Source of the DNA: Taibaiella sp.
GTDB taxonomy: Bacteria; Bacteroidota; Bacteroidia; Chitinophagales; Chitinophagaceae
NCBI GenBank assembly: GCA_019739295.1
Contig: JAHHDV010000021.1
Location: 1-64,000 of the forward strand
Length of the DNA: 64,000 nt
Direction of reading: 5' to 3'
The position numbers were made by a program, and so were the translations under genes. This document shows, piece by piece, positions 9,101 to 19,476 of the stretch. The notes below the pieces were generated by a model that saw only the letters and a list, made by a program, of their open reading frames with translations, did not search any database and had not been told where the DNA came from. How positions within the stretch are numbered: position 1 is the stretch's first letter; each line of letters opens with the position of its first letter.

Positions 9101-10198
9101 TTGGACATTCACAGCAAGATAATACTTACAGTAACTACGGACCTTAATTACGATCAGAGGATGATCCGGATATGCACTTCCCTGGCAGGTGCAGGCTATG
9201 AAGTAGAAATCGTAGGTATTGAGTTCCCTCACTCCGATCCGCTGACTTCCAGACCTTACCGGCAGACCAGGTTAAGGATTCCTATGAGGCAGGGCAAGGC
9301 AATGTACCTCCTGTATTGGTGGAAGCTGTTCTGGTACCTGTTTCGCCAAAAGGCAGAAGCCTTTTGTGCCATTGACCTGGATACCATACTCCCGGTATAT
9401 CTTATTTCGCTGCTCAAAAAGAAGAAAAGAGTATACGATGCCCACGAGATCTTTACCGAAATGCAGGAAGTCAATGAACGGCCTTTGATTAAGAAATTAT
9501 GGACATGGATAGGAAATTTCTGTATCCCTAAATTTAAAAACGGGTATACCATAGGAGAGGCTTATGCTGTATTTTTCAGGGAGAAATATAATGTGCACTA
9601 CCAGGTAGTACGCAATGCTACTATTTATAAAGATTTTACACCTGGAGAGCGCAAAAGAAAATATATCCTTTACCAGGGAGCCGTCAATAAAGGACGTGCT
9701 TTTGAGCAGCTCATTCCTGCTATGACGATGGTAGACGTCCCCCTGCTGATCATCGGGAAGGGCAACTTCACCGGGCAGACCCGGGAACTTATCCGGCAGT
9801 ACCAATTAGAAGATAAGATAAAAATGCTTGGCTATATCAAGCCTGATGATTTGAAAGCTTATACCCGGGAAGCATATATCGGCATTACTCTTTTTGATGC
9901 GCAGAATAATGGATTGAGCAACAGGCTGTCTATGGCCAACCGGTATTTTGACTATATGCATAGCGGGGTGCCGCAGATCTGCTGTGACTATCCAGAATAC
10001 AGGAACGTAAATGAAAAATGGGAGATCGCTTACCTTATCCCTGATCTCAACCCTGAGACCATAGCGGAGGGCATCAATTATTTATTGCAGCATCCCGAAG
10101 TACACCAGCGCATGTCTGCCAATGCCCTCGAAGCATCACGTACCCTATGCTGGCAGGAAGAGGAGAGAACATTGCTGCGCTTCTATGAAAATCTGTAG
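9101..10198 (+). CDS. Glycosyltransferase, family 4-like (GT-B)
   Basis: About 365 residues with the GT-B, group 1 layout. The N-terminal half contains YDQRMIRICTSLAGAGYEVE. The C-terminal half has a donor-nucleotide-binding region with KRKYILYQGAVNKGRAFEQL, DVPLLIIGKG, GYIKPDDLKAYTREAYIGI and a late acidic/Asn segment (AQNNGLSNRLSMANRYFDY). It should transfer a sugar from an activated donor to a cell-surface glycan or lipid; the acceptor cannot be inferred. No ATG is available in frame at the right place, so a TTG start (9101, or less likely 9074) is used. A family 2 glycosyltransferase follows. Confidence 0.85.
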   Translation: MDIHSKIILTVTTDLNYDQRMIRICTSLAGAGYEVEIVGIEFPHSDPLTSRPYRQTRLRIPMRQGKAMYLLYWWKLFWYLFRQKAEAFCAIDLDTILPVYLISLLKKKKRVYDAHEIFTEMQEVNERPLIKKLWTWIGNFCIPKFKNGYTIGEAYAVFFREKYNVHYQVVRNATIYKDFTPGERKRKYILYQGAVNKGRAFEQLIPAMTMVDVPLLIIGKGNFTGQTRELIRQYQLEDKIKMLGYIKPDDLKAYTREAYIGITLFDAQNNGLSNRLSMANRYFDYMHSGVPQICCDYPEYRNVNEKWEIAYLIPDLNPETIAEGINYLLQHPEVHQRMSANALEASRTLCWQEEERTLLRFYENL

Positions 10199-10406
10199 AA
10201 AAACAAAATACAGATCCCGCTCTGCTTTGGCGGGAAGAACAACACTGTATTTACAAGCTTACTGGATGACCTGTTCTATCAGCATCAGTCTGCCTGGGTA
10301 TGATCTTTTTATAGCTGCTTCGAAAAATAAGGACAGGCATCGTTGTCTCTTTTCCTCCGATCTTTCTATATTATTGAATTTTTGGATAAAAGATGCAGGC
10401 TTATCG

Positions 10407-10414
10407 TAATTTTG
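10407..10414 (+). promoter_or_regulatory. -7 box immediately upstream of the GT2 gene
   Basis: TAATTTTG matches TAnnTTTG. Only seven bases separate it from ATG 10422, so the expected transcript start falls at or next to the start codon. A TTTG lies 22 bases upstream of the box. The rest of the 223-base gap from 10199 shows nothing I recognise. Confidence 0.5.
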
Positions 10415-10421
10415 TCACCGG

Positions 10422-11195
10422 ATGAACTATTCCGTAATTATTCCCGCATATAACGCCGCCGCTGTCATCTCCAGGGCAATTGATTCCTGCCTTTCCCAGA
10501 CTTTGCCACCATTGGAGATCATTATCGTGGATGACGGATCGACGGATGTTACATCTGAAGTATTGCAAAAATATTCATCTTCCCCTCCGGTAGTCGTGAT
10601 CCATCATGAGCAGAATCAAGGCGTATCAGCAGCCAGGAATACAGGGTGGAATGCAGCACAGGGCGAATGGGTCGCTTTCCTGGACAGTGATGATGAATGG
10701 CACCCGCAGAAAATGGAGATCTGTGCACCGTTCCTTTCAGACGGATCTTTACAATGTCTTTGTCACTTATATCAGTATGCTTCCTGGGAGGAGGAACCGG
10801 TATATATTCCGGCCGGGGGACCCGGGAAAGAAACCGTTCCCTTTTCCGAATTGCTGCTCATGAACAAGATGGCTACCTGCTCTCTGGTGGTAAGAAGAGA
10901 TTTTTCGATCCGGTTCGATAACCGGATGCGGTATTGTGAAGATCATGATTTCCTGCTTCGATCCGGATATCATACGGATATCCTGAGATTGCTGCTTCCG
11001 CTCGCACGCGTGCACCGCAGGATCAACAGCCGGGGCGGATTGAGCGGAGCACTCTGGAAAATGAGAAAAGGAGAGCTGTTGATGTACTTCAAATTACTTC
11101 ATACCCATTTCCTTTTTGTTTTCCTGATACCGTTCTTAATGTTACTCAGCCTGGCCAAGCATCTCTGGCTGCTGATCCGGAGAAAAAGCAAATAG
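10422..11195 (+). CDS. Glycosyltransferase family 2 (GT-A)
   Basis: 257 residues. It begins directly with the GT2 fold: MNYSVIIPAYNAAAVI, then IIIVDDGSTD for nucleotide binding, GVSAARNTGWNAAQGEWVAFLDSDDEW for the DxD metal site, and a later CEDHDFLLR acceptor-side motif. A hydrophobic segment near the C-terminus (FLFVFLIPFLMLLSLAKHLW) suggests membrane association. It likely adds sugars to a surface polysaccharide together with the preceding GT4 enzyme, although the two appear to be separately transcribed. Confidence 0.9.
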   Translation: MNYSVIIPAYNAAAVISRAIDSCLSQTLPPLEIIIVDDGSTDVTSEVLQKYSSSPPVVVIHHEQNQGVSAARNTGWNAAQGEWVAFLDSDDEWHPQKMEICAPFLSDGSLQCLCHLYQYASWEEEPVYIPAGGPGKETVPFSELLLMNKMATCSLVVRRDFSIRFDNRMRYCEDHDFLLRSGYHTDILRLLLPLARVHRRINSRGGLSGALWKMRKGELLMYFKLLHTHFLFVFLIPFLMLLSLAKHLWLLIRRKSK

Positions 11196-11233
11196 CCGGA
11201 TCAATCCTGAATATACTTTTTTGCTGTATCTTC

Positions 11234-12478
11234 TTAATCTTTCCCACGGGGAATCTGTACTTTTAACTGAAGCTGGATATACCTCCTGTTGGAGATATTG
11301 CTGTTGTTGGTGATAATAGGAGTGATGCCTTCCCTGAATAGAATCCCGACTTTGAGATTTTGATTCAGTCCGAACTCGGCTTTTCCGGTCAGCCCGAGAT
11401 CGTGCTTAGGAAGCAGCTTAGATTCCTGGAACATCACGACATCGCTATTCGCATTGGTCAGCATTTGCTGGTAATCAGGACCCACGCTGACATCCAAAAA
11501 CTGAGCCACGTTAATACCGACAGTAGGATTCACCTGCAGGAAATAGAATGCATCAGAATTGGAGAATTTATTGTTCCTGTCAGTTGAGTTGATCATTTGC
11601 GGCTTGCTTTTGTAAGCAATAAAGTCGCCTGAGAAATTAGCCTGGTATGGGCTGGAATTGTTCAGCACCAGGCCTACTGCTCCATCTATAAATATCTTTT
11701 CATTCAGGTTTTTCCTGGTATTGAAAGCCACCGCACCCCCTTGCTCCAGGCTGCCATAGTTATAACCGCCGGATACACCGTAATATAATTGTTTCGCATC
11801 CCGGGTTGTCCTCCTGGAATCCTGCTGCCTGGTGAATGGATCAAAGGACATTCTTTCCATATCCTGGTCCTTAAGACCTATATGGTTCTCGGTAGAATGT
11901 ATGGTAGTACTGGATTCCTGTTCAAGCCACTGGATATTCTCCAGTTTTTTGATATTTATTGTACGGGCTTCAGGGACCTGTACGGTGACGGTAAGTTCAG
12001 GAAGCACATCGGGGCGGATTTGCTCTAATGCCGCTGCGGAAAATGCAGCCTCCTGAGCTTGCGGATAGAGGGTATCGTTCTGGCTCCTGATCCTCTGCCT
12101 GTCATCAAGGATAGGCATATCATTGACATGGGTAGGCTGATCCTGGTCAGGCCGGTGTGCCAGGACCTGCCTGTCATCCTGGCCGGATACAGGTGGTGAG
12201 GAAGCCGGAGTATAGTCTTCTTTTGTGAGGAATTGGTCGGGCTGATCTACAGGATCCTGCTCTAAACTCAGAGTCCACCACCCGGCAGTCACCAATATTG
12301 CTGCTGCTATCCCCGCAGCCAGCATGCGTGCCAGGCTCCAAAATGGCTTTTTTACAGGGGCCAATCCGGTGCCCTGCTCCTCAAGAGCGGTCTCTATGCG
12401 GTCCCAGATATGCTCCGGAACTTTTGAAGAAACATTCATCTTCCTTCGGACCAGTTCATCCAAATCTTGATTCTTCAT
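11234..12478 (-). CDS. Anti-sigma-like membrane protein with a C-terminal outer-membrane beta-barrel-like domain
   Basis: 414 residues. The N-terminal 45 residues are charged and resemble the cytoplasmic part of an anti-sigma factor (LDELVRRKMN, VPEHIWDRIETALEEQ). One membrane segment follows (about residues 50-71, LARMLAAGIAAAILVTAGWW), then a low-complexity Pro/Gln/Asp linker. From about residue 230 the sequence alternates as in an outer-membrane beta-barrel (YYGVSGGYNYGSLEQGG, then repeated strand/turn pattern to QLQLKVQIPRG). Its start overlaps the upstream ECF sigma gene by 23 bases, so co-translation and control of that sigma factor are likely. The barrel part joined to an inner-membrane segment is topologically odd. 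Confidence 0.75.
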   Translation of the reverse strand: MKNQDLDELVRRKMNVSSKVPEHIWDRIETALEEQGTGLAPVKKPFWSLARMLAAGIAAAILVTAGWWTLSLEQDPVDQPDQFLTKEDYTPASSPPVSGQDDRQVLAHRPDQDQPTHVNDMPILDDRQRIRSQNDTLYPQAQEAAFSAAALEQIRPDVLPELTVTVQVPEARTINIKKLENIQWLEQESSTTIHSTENHIGLKDQDMERMSFDPFTRQQDSRRTTRDAKQLYYGVSGGYNYGSLEQGGAVAFNTRKNLNEKIFIDGAVGLVLNNSSPYQANFSGDFIAYKSKPQMINSTDRNNKFSNSDAFYFLQVNPTVGINVAQFLDVSVGPDYQQMLTNANSDVVMFQESKLLPKHDLGLTGKAEFGLNQNLKVGILFREGITPIITNNSNISNRRYIQLQLKVQIPRGKD

Positions 12479-13043
12479 GCTTTTTTTTTACACGGGTTAG
12501 TAAATGTTCAATCTTATTTTTCAGAAATGTCCGGGCACTGTTCACATGCCATTGCGAAGTCCCTTCTGACATTCCCGTTAGTTTCCCGATTTCCTTATGA
12601 CTATAACCTTCGAATACGAAAAGGTTAAAGACCAGCCGGGTCGTGGGTGAGAGCTTCTGAATATATGCCAGGATCGGTTCCATATTGATTTTGTGCATAG
12701 CTTCATTAAAGCTTACCCGGTCATAGTTATCCCTCAGTTCCTCGGGATAAATAGTCAATTGTTCGTTTTTGAATTGTTTGCTCTTGATAAAGTCCAGGCA
12801 GGTATTCACCAATATCTTTTTCATCCATCCTTCGAATGAGCCCTTGGCTTCATACAAATGAATATTCTGAAATATTTTTAAGAATACGTCCTGAAGCAGC
12901 TGTTCTGCATCATGCCTGTCCTTGGAATACCGGCTGCAGATGGTATAGAACAAGGGAGCATATCGATCATATATGACTTTCTGAGCCACTCTGGAATGTG
13001 TCTTACATTGTTGTACCAACTGTTGTTCATCGACATACTGCAT
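12456..13043 (-). CDS. ECF RNA polymerase sigma factor
   Basis: 195 residues with the two-domain ECF architecture. Region 2 includes YDRYAPLFYTICSRYSKDRHDAEQLLQDVFLKIFQNI, in its usual place at about residues 25-62. Region 4 at about 130-180 has SPTTRLVFNLFVFEGYSHKEIGKLTGMSEGTS with its helix-turn-helix. It redirects RNA polymerase to a small regulon, presumably in response to an envelope signal passed by the membrane protein encoded immediately downstream with a 23-base overlap. Confidence 0.92.
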   Translation of the reverse strand: MQYVDEQQLVQQCKTHSRVAQKVIYDRYAPLFYTICSRYSKDRHDAEQLLQDVFLKIFQNIHLYEAKGSFEGWMKKILVNTCLDFIKSKQFKNEQLTIYPEELRDNYDRVSFNEAMHKINMEPILAYIQKLSPTTRLVFNLFVFEGYSHKEIGKLTGMSEGTSQWHVNSARTFLKNKIEHLLTRVKKKHEESRFG

Positions 13044-13092
13044 TCAGCCAGAAAATTAATTCACATAAAAATACGAAGTATGTATCAGCAAA

Positions 13093-13428
13093 TCAATCGA
13101 TCTTCCTGATTTTTTTGATCTTGATATACTCCGATCCGGGACAATAAGTACTGTCTCTCTCCCAGTTGAAGACCACTTTGATGGGAAATACAGAACCCTT
13201 TGTAATATCTGAATCCGGGGGCATTTCCAGTGCGTTGAGCATCTTGGTATAAGCCGGATCATTGATAATGTTCAGTGCAAACCCGCCTATGCAATCGTCG
13301 ACATCATAATATCCTACTATGACTGCTTCATTCTGGTACTCGGCAAACCCATTGGGCGATAACGGATCATCCTTACTACAGCCTGCCAGCGTAGCCAGTA
13401 TCCATAATAATATAATTCCTTTTTTCAT
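13093..13428 (-). CDS. Small lipoprotein of unknown function
   Basis: 111 residues with a lipoprotein signal ending LAGC (Cys17), followed by a short polar mature region containing two more cysteines (DDCIGG, YCPGS). It is 49 bases upstream of the sigma gene on the same strand and may be co-transcribed with it. No family recognised. Confidence 0.65.
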   Translation of the reverse strand: MKKGIILLWILATLAGCSKDDPLSPNGFAEYQNEAVIVGYYDVDDCIGGFALNIINDPAYTKMLNALEMPPDSDITKGSVFPIKVVFNWERDSTYCPGSEYIKIKKIRKID

Positions 13429-13863
13429 TTATGATACACCTTCCTAACAGGGTTATAGACGATATTATTGCTCTTTTTCATTGGGTTCCCGCTGATAATT
13501 TTTGTCTCCGGTTTCCGGCCGGCCTTTTGATTATCGGCAAAAGCCATTCCCCGATCGCTACTTCATCTTTTTTTGTCAAAAGTTTTGATTTAAAAAAATT
13601 CAATGTCATTTTAAACCAAATTATAACGTATTTTATTTTTAATAAAATAGATAAATATCTTTTATAAACAACCGTTTAAAATTTTTATTGCTTTTCTCCT
13701 GTATCATTCCCCTACACTTCTTAATAATTATGGAATTTAAGAATATATTGTCCATAGATCTAAAGATTTGATCGCCATCTTCACCATTTTTTGATACTTT
13801 TTGCACTCCCAAATAAGATGGCTTCCGACCTGCCGGCTTATCCATATCCTTACATTAATCCAG
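13429..13863. other. Divergent intergenic region, nothing recognised
   Basis: 435 bases between the lipoprotein gene and RF3. AT-rich around 13580-13700. Short open frames exist on both strands but lack any protein-like character. No RNA gene or repeat seen. Confidence 0.4.
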
Positions 13864-13871
13864 TAATTTTC
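13864..13871 (+). promoter_or_regulatory. Possible -7 box of prfC
   Basis: TAATTTTC differs from TAnnTTTG only in the last base and ends eight bases before ATG 13880, which would give a near-leaderless transcript. Confidence 0.35.
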
Positions 13872-13879
13872 ATATATCC

Positions 13880-15473
13880 ATGAAATATCAAAACGAGATT
13901 GACAAAAGACGCACGTTTGCTATCATTGCCCACCCCGATGCAGGTAAAACCACATTGACAGAAAAAATTCCTGTTATTCGGTGGTGCGATCCAGGTGGCA
14001 GGTGCTGTAAAGAGCAATAAAATCAAGAAGGGAGCTACTTCCGATTTTATGGAAATAGAAAGGCAAAGAGGAATTTCAGTGGCCACCTCTGTAATGACTT
14101 TCGAGTACAAAGACAAGCTCATTAACCTTTTGGATACCCCCGGCCACAAGGATTTCGCAGAAGATACTTACCGGACGCTTACTGCTGTAGACAGTGTTAT
14201 CCTGGTGATTGATGCGGTAAACGGGGTAGAGGAGCAGACCAGGAAACTGATGGAAGTCTGCAGGATGAGAGACACTCCGGTTATCGTATTTATCAATAAA
14301 ATGGACCGGGATGGCAAATATCCTTTTGACCTGCTGGACGAAATCGAGAAAGAGTTGAATATATCCGTTCAGCCATTGACCTGGCCGATCAATATGGGGA
14401 AGGACTTCAAAGGTGTATATAATCTTTATGACAAAGATTTACTACTATTCACACCGGGAATGAAAGCCACAGACGAAAATGCTGTCCCGGTCAGGGACAT
14501 CCATGATGTCATACTTGACCGGAAAGTTGGTGAGAAAGACGCCACCCAGCTGAGAGAAGACGTGGAGCTGATCGAAGGTGTCTATGACGAATTCGCTCCT
14601 GAAGCTTACCTGGAAGGCAAACTGGCACCCGTTTTCTTTGGCTCGGCCGTAAATAATTTCGGTATCAGGGAAATGCTGGATACCTTTGTCAGGATCGCCC
14701 CTGGCCCCCTTCCCAGGCCCACTACCAGGGGAGAAGTAGCCCCTTCAGAACCAAAATTCAGCGGGTTTGTATTTAAAATACATGCTAACCTTGATCCCCG
14801 GCACAGGGATCGGATTGCATTTCTAAGGGTATGTACCGGCAGGTTCCAGCGCAATAAGAACTTTCATCATGTCCGCCTGGACAAGGATGTAAAATTCTCT
14901 GCACCTTACAGCTTCATGGCAAGATCCAAAGAAGTGGTAGATGATGCTTTCCCAGGGGACGTTATCGGTCTTTTCGATACGGGAAGCTTTAAGATCGGCG
15001 ATACCCTGACAGAAGGGGAAAACTTTTATTATACGGGTATGCCCAGCTTCTCACCGGAGCTGTTCAAAGAAGTGATCAATAAAGATCCCATGAAAACCAA
15101 ACAACTGGAGAAAGGCCTGGGTCAGCTGACCGATGAAGGCGTAGCGCAACTTTTCACCCAGAACAACGGTAACCGGAAGATCATAGGCTGCGTGGGCGAG
15201 CTCCAGTTTGAAGTGATCCAGCACAGGCTCTTACATGAATATGGCGCTTCAGTGGATTTTGTGCCCCTGGCATTCTATAAAGCCTGCTGGATCTCCGGAG
15301 ATAAAAAAGACACCGATGAATTCGTGAAGTTCAAGCAAGGCAGTATAATGAGAGATAAGGACGGCAACCTTGTGTACCTGGCGCAGAGCGAATGGTTTCT
15401 CAATACAGAGATCCAGAACAACCCGAAGATCCGCTTCCACTTCAGCAGTGAACTGGTAGGAAGCCGGGAGTAG
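13880..15473 (+). CDS. prfC: Peptide chain release factor 3 (RF3), one frame break
   Basis: Translational GTPase that recycles RF1/RF2 from the ribosome after peptide release. The G domain shows the P-loop [13 protein letters not shown], switch [16 protein letters not shown] and NKMD. The C-terminal half follows the RF3 pattern ([36 protein letters not shown]). The frame breaks at 13965-13976: reading one base fewer turns TEK-IPVIR into [12 protein letters not shown]. With that base removed the gene is 1593 bases and encodes 530 residues, against 529 in E. coli. The ATG at 13880 gives [22 protein letters not shown], matching the family start. Confidence 0.93.
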
Positions 15474-15703
15474 GCAGACAGACAACCTGAACTATTTTAT
15501 CTGTAATTTCGTTAAGATCCGTAAATGGTAATTTTTCACAGACAGATGGTCAGATTTTGTACCATTTATTAATGAACTTTAACTTCCCATGCAGGGAACG
15601 GGGCATGTAAAAACCGACGGGTCCCAAGCATGATTTTGTAATCAGGCAAACTCAGGCCAGCAGGTCCTGGAATGGCTTATTGTTACACAGAAAGCATATC
15701 AGA

Positions 15704-16765
15704 ATGAATATCCATAATATCTGGAAGAAAAAACCTTTAATCATCAGCGGTCCCTGTAGTGCTGAGACAGAAGAGCAGGTACTGGAAGGTGCCAGGCAGC
15801 TGGCGGCAACCGGGTTAGTGGATATCTTCCGGGCAGGCATCTGGAAACCCCGCACCAGGCCCGGTACGTTCGAAGGCGTTGGTGCAATTGGTTTGCCCTG
15901 GCTCCAAAGGGTAAAGCAGGAAACGCGCTTACCGGTTTCCATTGAGATCGCTACTGCAAAGCAGGTAGAAGAAGCTTTGAAGCATGATATAGATGTATTA
16001 TGGATCGGGGCCCGTACTACCGTAAATCCCTTCAGTGTGCAGGAGGTCTCAGATGCATTGAGTGGAGTGGACATTCCTGTGTTTGTAAAGAACCCCATCA
16101 ATGCCGATTTGGAATTATGGTCCGGAGCCGTCGAACGCCTGAAAAGGGCAGGAATCGATAAAGTGGGCCTGATCCACAGGGGATTCAGTAGCTACGGTAA
16201 TCATCATTACCGCAATGCACCTATGTGGCACCTGGCCATCGATATGAAGCTCCGGTACCCGGAACTGCCCATGCTCAACGACCCCTCACACATCTGTGGC
16301 AGAAGGGATATCTTATTGCCTGTCATGCAGAAAGCCGTTGACCTGGACTATGATGGCCTGATGATCGAAAGCCATATCCACCCGGATGAAGCCTGGAGCG
16401 ATGCCGCCCAGCAGGTCACCGCAGCAGAATTCCGGACCTTGATAGAATCTGTCCATTGGCGTAAAGAAAAAGTCAGTTCCGGCTCCCTGATGAATACTTT
16501 GGAATCTCTAAGGCAGCAAATCAGCCAGCTGGATGATGAACTGCTGCAGATCCTCGGACAACGGATGAAGCTGGCCGAACAAATCGGCAAATTCAAAAAA
16601 GAAAACAACATCACCATTCTTCAGGCAGGCAGGTGGAGCAGGATATTGGAAAATGCGGTCAAAGCCGGTGAACCATTAGGGCTGAGCAGGCAATTTATTC
16701 AAAATTACCTGGATGCCATTCACATGGAAAGCATCAATCATCAAAAGAAAATCATGGATGAATAG
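15704..16765 (+). CDS. Bifunctional DAHP synthase / chorismate mutase (type II)
   Basis: 353 residues from ATG 15704. The first 245 residues or so form a class I-beta type 3-deoxy-7-phosphoheptulonate synthase (KPLIISGPCSAETEEQV, FRAGIWKPRTRPGTFEG, LIHRGFSSYG, NDPSHICGRR), catalysing PEP + erythrose 4-phosphate to DAHP, the first step of the shikimate pathway. The last 95 residues are an AroQ-type chorismate mutase helical domain (LESLRQQISQLDDELLQILGQRMKLAEQIGKFK). The mutase is at the C-terminus, opposite to the Bacillus arrangement but usual in Bacteroidota. The mutase domain probably provides feedback control as well as the chorismate to prephenate reaction. Confidence 0.92.
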   Translation: MNIHNIWKKKPLIISGPCSAETEEQVLEGARQLAATGLVDIFRAGIWKPRTRPGTFEGVGAIGLPWLQRVKQETRLPVSIEIATAKQVEEALKHDIDVLWIGARTTVNPFSVQEVSDALSGVDIPVFVKNPINADLELWSGAVERLKRAGIDKVGLIHRGFSSYGNHHYRNAPMWHLAIDMKLRYPELPMLNDPSHICGRRDILLPVMQKAVDLDYDGLMIESHIHPDEAWSDAAQQVTAAEFRTLIESVHWRKEKVSSGSLMNTLESLRQQISQLDDELLQILGQRMKLAEQIGKFKKENNITILQAGRWSRILENAVKAGEPLGLSRQFIQNYLDAIHMESINHQKKIMDE

Positions 16766-16958
16766 CGTAGCAGGAAGCCGCCACTGAGAAGCTCTCCTGA
16801 AAACGGAAATGATTTCTAAAAACAGTCCAGGATAATTCCCCGGGACAGCCTCCTTAAACATTATATTTGTCTAATCATAGCAGCCATTCGTCTAAAATAA
16901 TATGTCCGGCTCCTATTAATCATTAATTTCGCTCTGCAACCGCTTAAAAATAATATTT

Positions 16959-19230
16959 ATGGTAAAGAAAATTTTTTTCACTATTAGGAATAATGATTAT
17001 GAGTATCAGCACAATGATCGCCCAGATCACGGGAGACTGGAAAGGCTCCATAGATGCTATGGGACAAAAATTAGAATTGATCTTTCACATAGAACAGGAT
17101 AATGGTAAGCTATCTGCCACCCTGGATGTACCGGCACAGGGAGCTACAGGATTACCCCTTGACAAAATAAACTTCAGTGACCCGGATGTGGAACTGGCCT
17201 TCAGCCAGGCCGGACTGAGCTATAAAGGCACATTGAACGGGAATACAATAGAAGGTAATTTCTCCCAGGGAGGCATGGAGCTTCCTTTAACGCTTACCAG
17301 AACGGTCATACAAAAGCCTGGAGATGTGAGCCTTCCGTCGTCTGATGCGGAAATCCGGAAACTTATCGATATGGATAAGGGTGATTATAAGTATTCTGTA
17401 GAGGACTATTTCCAAAAGCCCAAGTCATCCCGCTTCCAGTTGTCTCCCAACGGCAAATACCTGTCTTATATGGAAAAGGATGAAAATGATAAAAACCATG
17501 TGTATGTCAAAAACATCGCAACAGGAGAAATCAAAAGAGCTATTGAAGAGAAGGAAGAGCTCATCAGGGGATACGGCTGGGTCAATGACAACCGGTTACT
17601 GTATGTAATGGACAAAGGTGGGAATGAAAACTATCATATCTATGCTGCAGACCTGGATGGCAGCAACCAGATGGACTTAACGCCTTATGAGGGTGTCCAG
17701 GCACAGATCCTTTCTACCTCCAGGGACCATAGAGAATACATTATCGTTGGTATGAACAAGGACAACAAGCAGATCCACGAACCTTATAAGATAAATGTGA
17801 CCACCGGTGAAGCCGAAAAGTTATTTACCAACGATGACCCGGCCAACCCGATCAACGGGTATGTCTTCGACAGGTATGGCAACCTCAAGGCATATTACAA
17901 AATGAAAGACGGCACCAAATCACAGCTTTATTATAAATTGGATGGGGCAAACGATTTCCAGCTTGTCAACGAAGGAAAATGGTATGAAGGCTTCGGTATA
18001 GAAAGCCTGAACTATGCGACCGAAAACCCCGATGATGCATATGTGATCACCAATATGGATTCCGATAAGGCAAGAATCGTTCTGTACGATTTCAAAACAC
18101 GCAAAGTAATCAAAGAAGTTTTTTCAAATAAAGATTACGATGCCAGTATCATGGCGCTTTCAAGAAACAGAAATTGGGAGCTGGACTATTATGGCTATGA
18201 AGGGGAAAAGGTAGAAATCGTCCCTGTCAGCAAAACTTTCAAAAAAATCCACTCGGACCTGGAAAAACAATTCAAAGGATATGAATACAATATAACCGGC
18301 AAAACGGACAATGAAGACAAGCTGCTCATTATCGTTCAGAGCGATAAACTGTATGGGAAATATTATATCTATGATACGAAGACCGGTAAGACCGAGTTGC
18401 TTTATGACCTGATGCCGCAACTGGAAGAAGAAGATATGGCAGTCATGAGGCCGATCCGGTTCAAAAGCCGGGACGGCAAGACCATCCATGGGTATATTAC
18501 ATTGCCAAAGGCAGCACTGGAAGGTAAAAAAGTCCCGTTGATTGTCAATCCTCACGGGGGCCCGCAGGGCATCCGGGATAGCTGGGGCTTCAACCCGGAA
18601 GCACAATTGTTTGCCAGCAGGGGATATGCGACACTCCAGGTCAACTTCAGGATATCCGGGGGATATGGGAAGGAATTCCTGACTTCCGGCTTCAAACAGA
18701 TCGGGCGTAAAGCCATGGATGATGTGGAAGATGGCGTAAAACATGTGATCTCCCAGGGATGGGCGGATCCGGGCAATATCGCGATCTATGGCGGTTCGCA
18801 CGGCGGGTATGCTACCCTGATGGGCCTGATCAAAACTCCTGATCTGTACACTTGTGGGGTGGATTATGTAGGTGTGTCCAATATAGAAACCTTCTTCGCT
18901 TCTTTCCCTGAGTACTGGAAACCATACAAAGAAATGGTCAAAGAAATCTGGTATGACCTGGACAATCCGGAAGAAGCAAAAATCGCTAAAGAAGTTTCAC
19001 CATTCTACCAGTTGGACAAAATCAAGAAACCGCTGTTCGTGGTACAGGGTGCCAACGATCCGAGAGTAAATATCAATGAATCTGACCAGATCGTAAGCGC
19101 ATTGAGAGCAAAAGGTTATAATGTGCCGTATATGGTGAAGTATGATGAAGGTCATGGTTTCCATAAGGAGAAAAACAGCATAGAATTCTACAAAGCCATG
19201 ATGGGATTCTTTAAGATGAATTTTAAATAA
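16959..19230 (+). CDS. Secreted S9 family serine peptidase with an N-terminal beta-domain, one frame break
   Basis: About 756 residues after removing one T from the seven-T run at 16972-16978; this restores a signal peptide (MVKKIFSLLGIMIMSISTMIAQ) and makes the length an exact multiple of three. Residues about 25-120 form a separate beta-rich domain (GDWKGSIDAMGQKLELIFHI) of the kind found in front of secreted alpha/beta hydrolases. A beta-propeller follows, then the prolyl-oligopeptidase catalytic domain with Ser in GGSHGG, Asp in GANDPRV and His in DEGHGF. It likely cleaves peptides in the periplasm or outside the cell. Its own terminator follows. Confidence 0.9.
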
Positions 19231-19254
19231 GGCCTTTTTCATAATCAAATGGTA

Positions 19255-19283
19255 AGAGAACCGGAACCGGTTCTCTTTTTTTA
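19255..19283 (+). terminator. Intrinsic terminator after the S9 peptidase gene
   Basis: AGAGAACCGG (19255-19264) pairs with CCGGTTCTCT (19267-19276), followed by a run of T. Confidence 0.85.
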
Positions 19284-19476
19284 TGTGCCGTGATCATCCC
19301 TAAAGAATGATATAGCCTTCCATGCAGATATGATCATATTGCTCCAGGTGGTTGAAGTCTGTTTTTATTTATTTTGATATCCTATGGATATTCATCATGT
19401 TTGGGTCAGTTGTGTTAATTTTTTTGATTTTGAATCAGAATGCTGCACATTTGCAAGCGAAACAAAACGTACAACA

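Noticed and set aside
10122..10409. 95-codon frame after the GT4 gene
   Set aside because: It overlaps the GT4 end in another frame and shows no protein character; the gap ends in a promoter for GT2.
18160..18801. 213-codon open frame on the minus strand
   Set aside because: It lies entirely inside the S9 peptidase gene on the other strand and has no protein-like composition or motif.
19284..19476. Cobalamin riboswitch upstream of the BtuB-like TonB receptor
   Set aside because: I looked for the GCCACTG box and a long structured leader and found neither.
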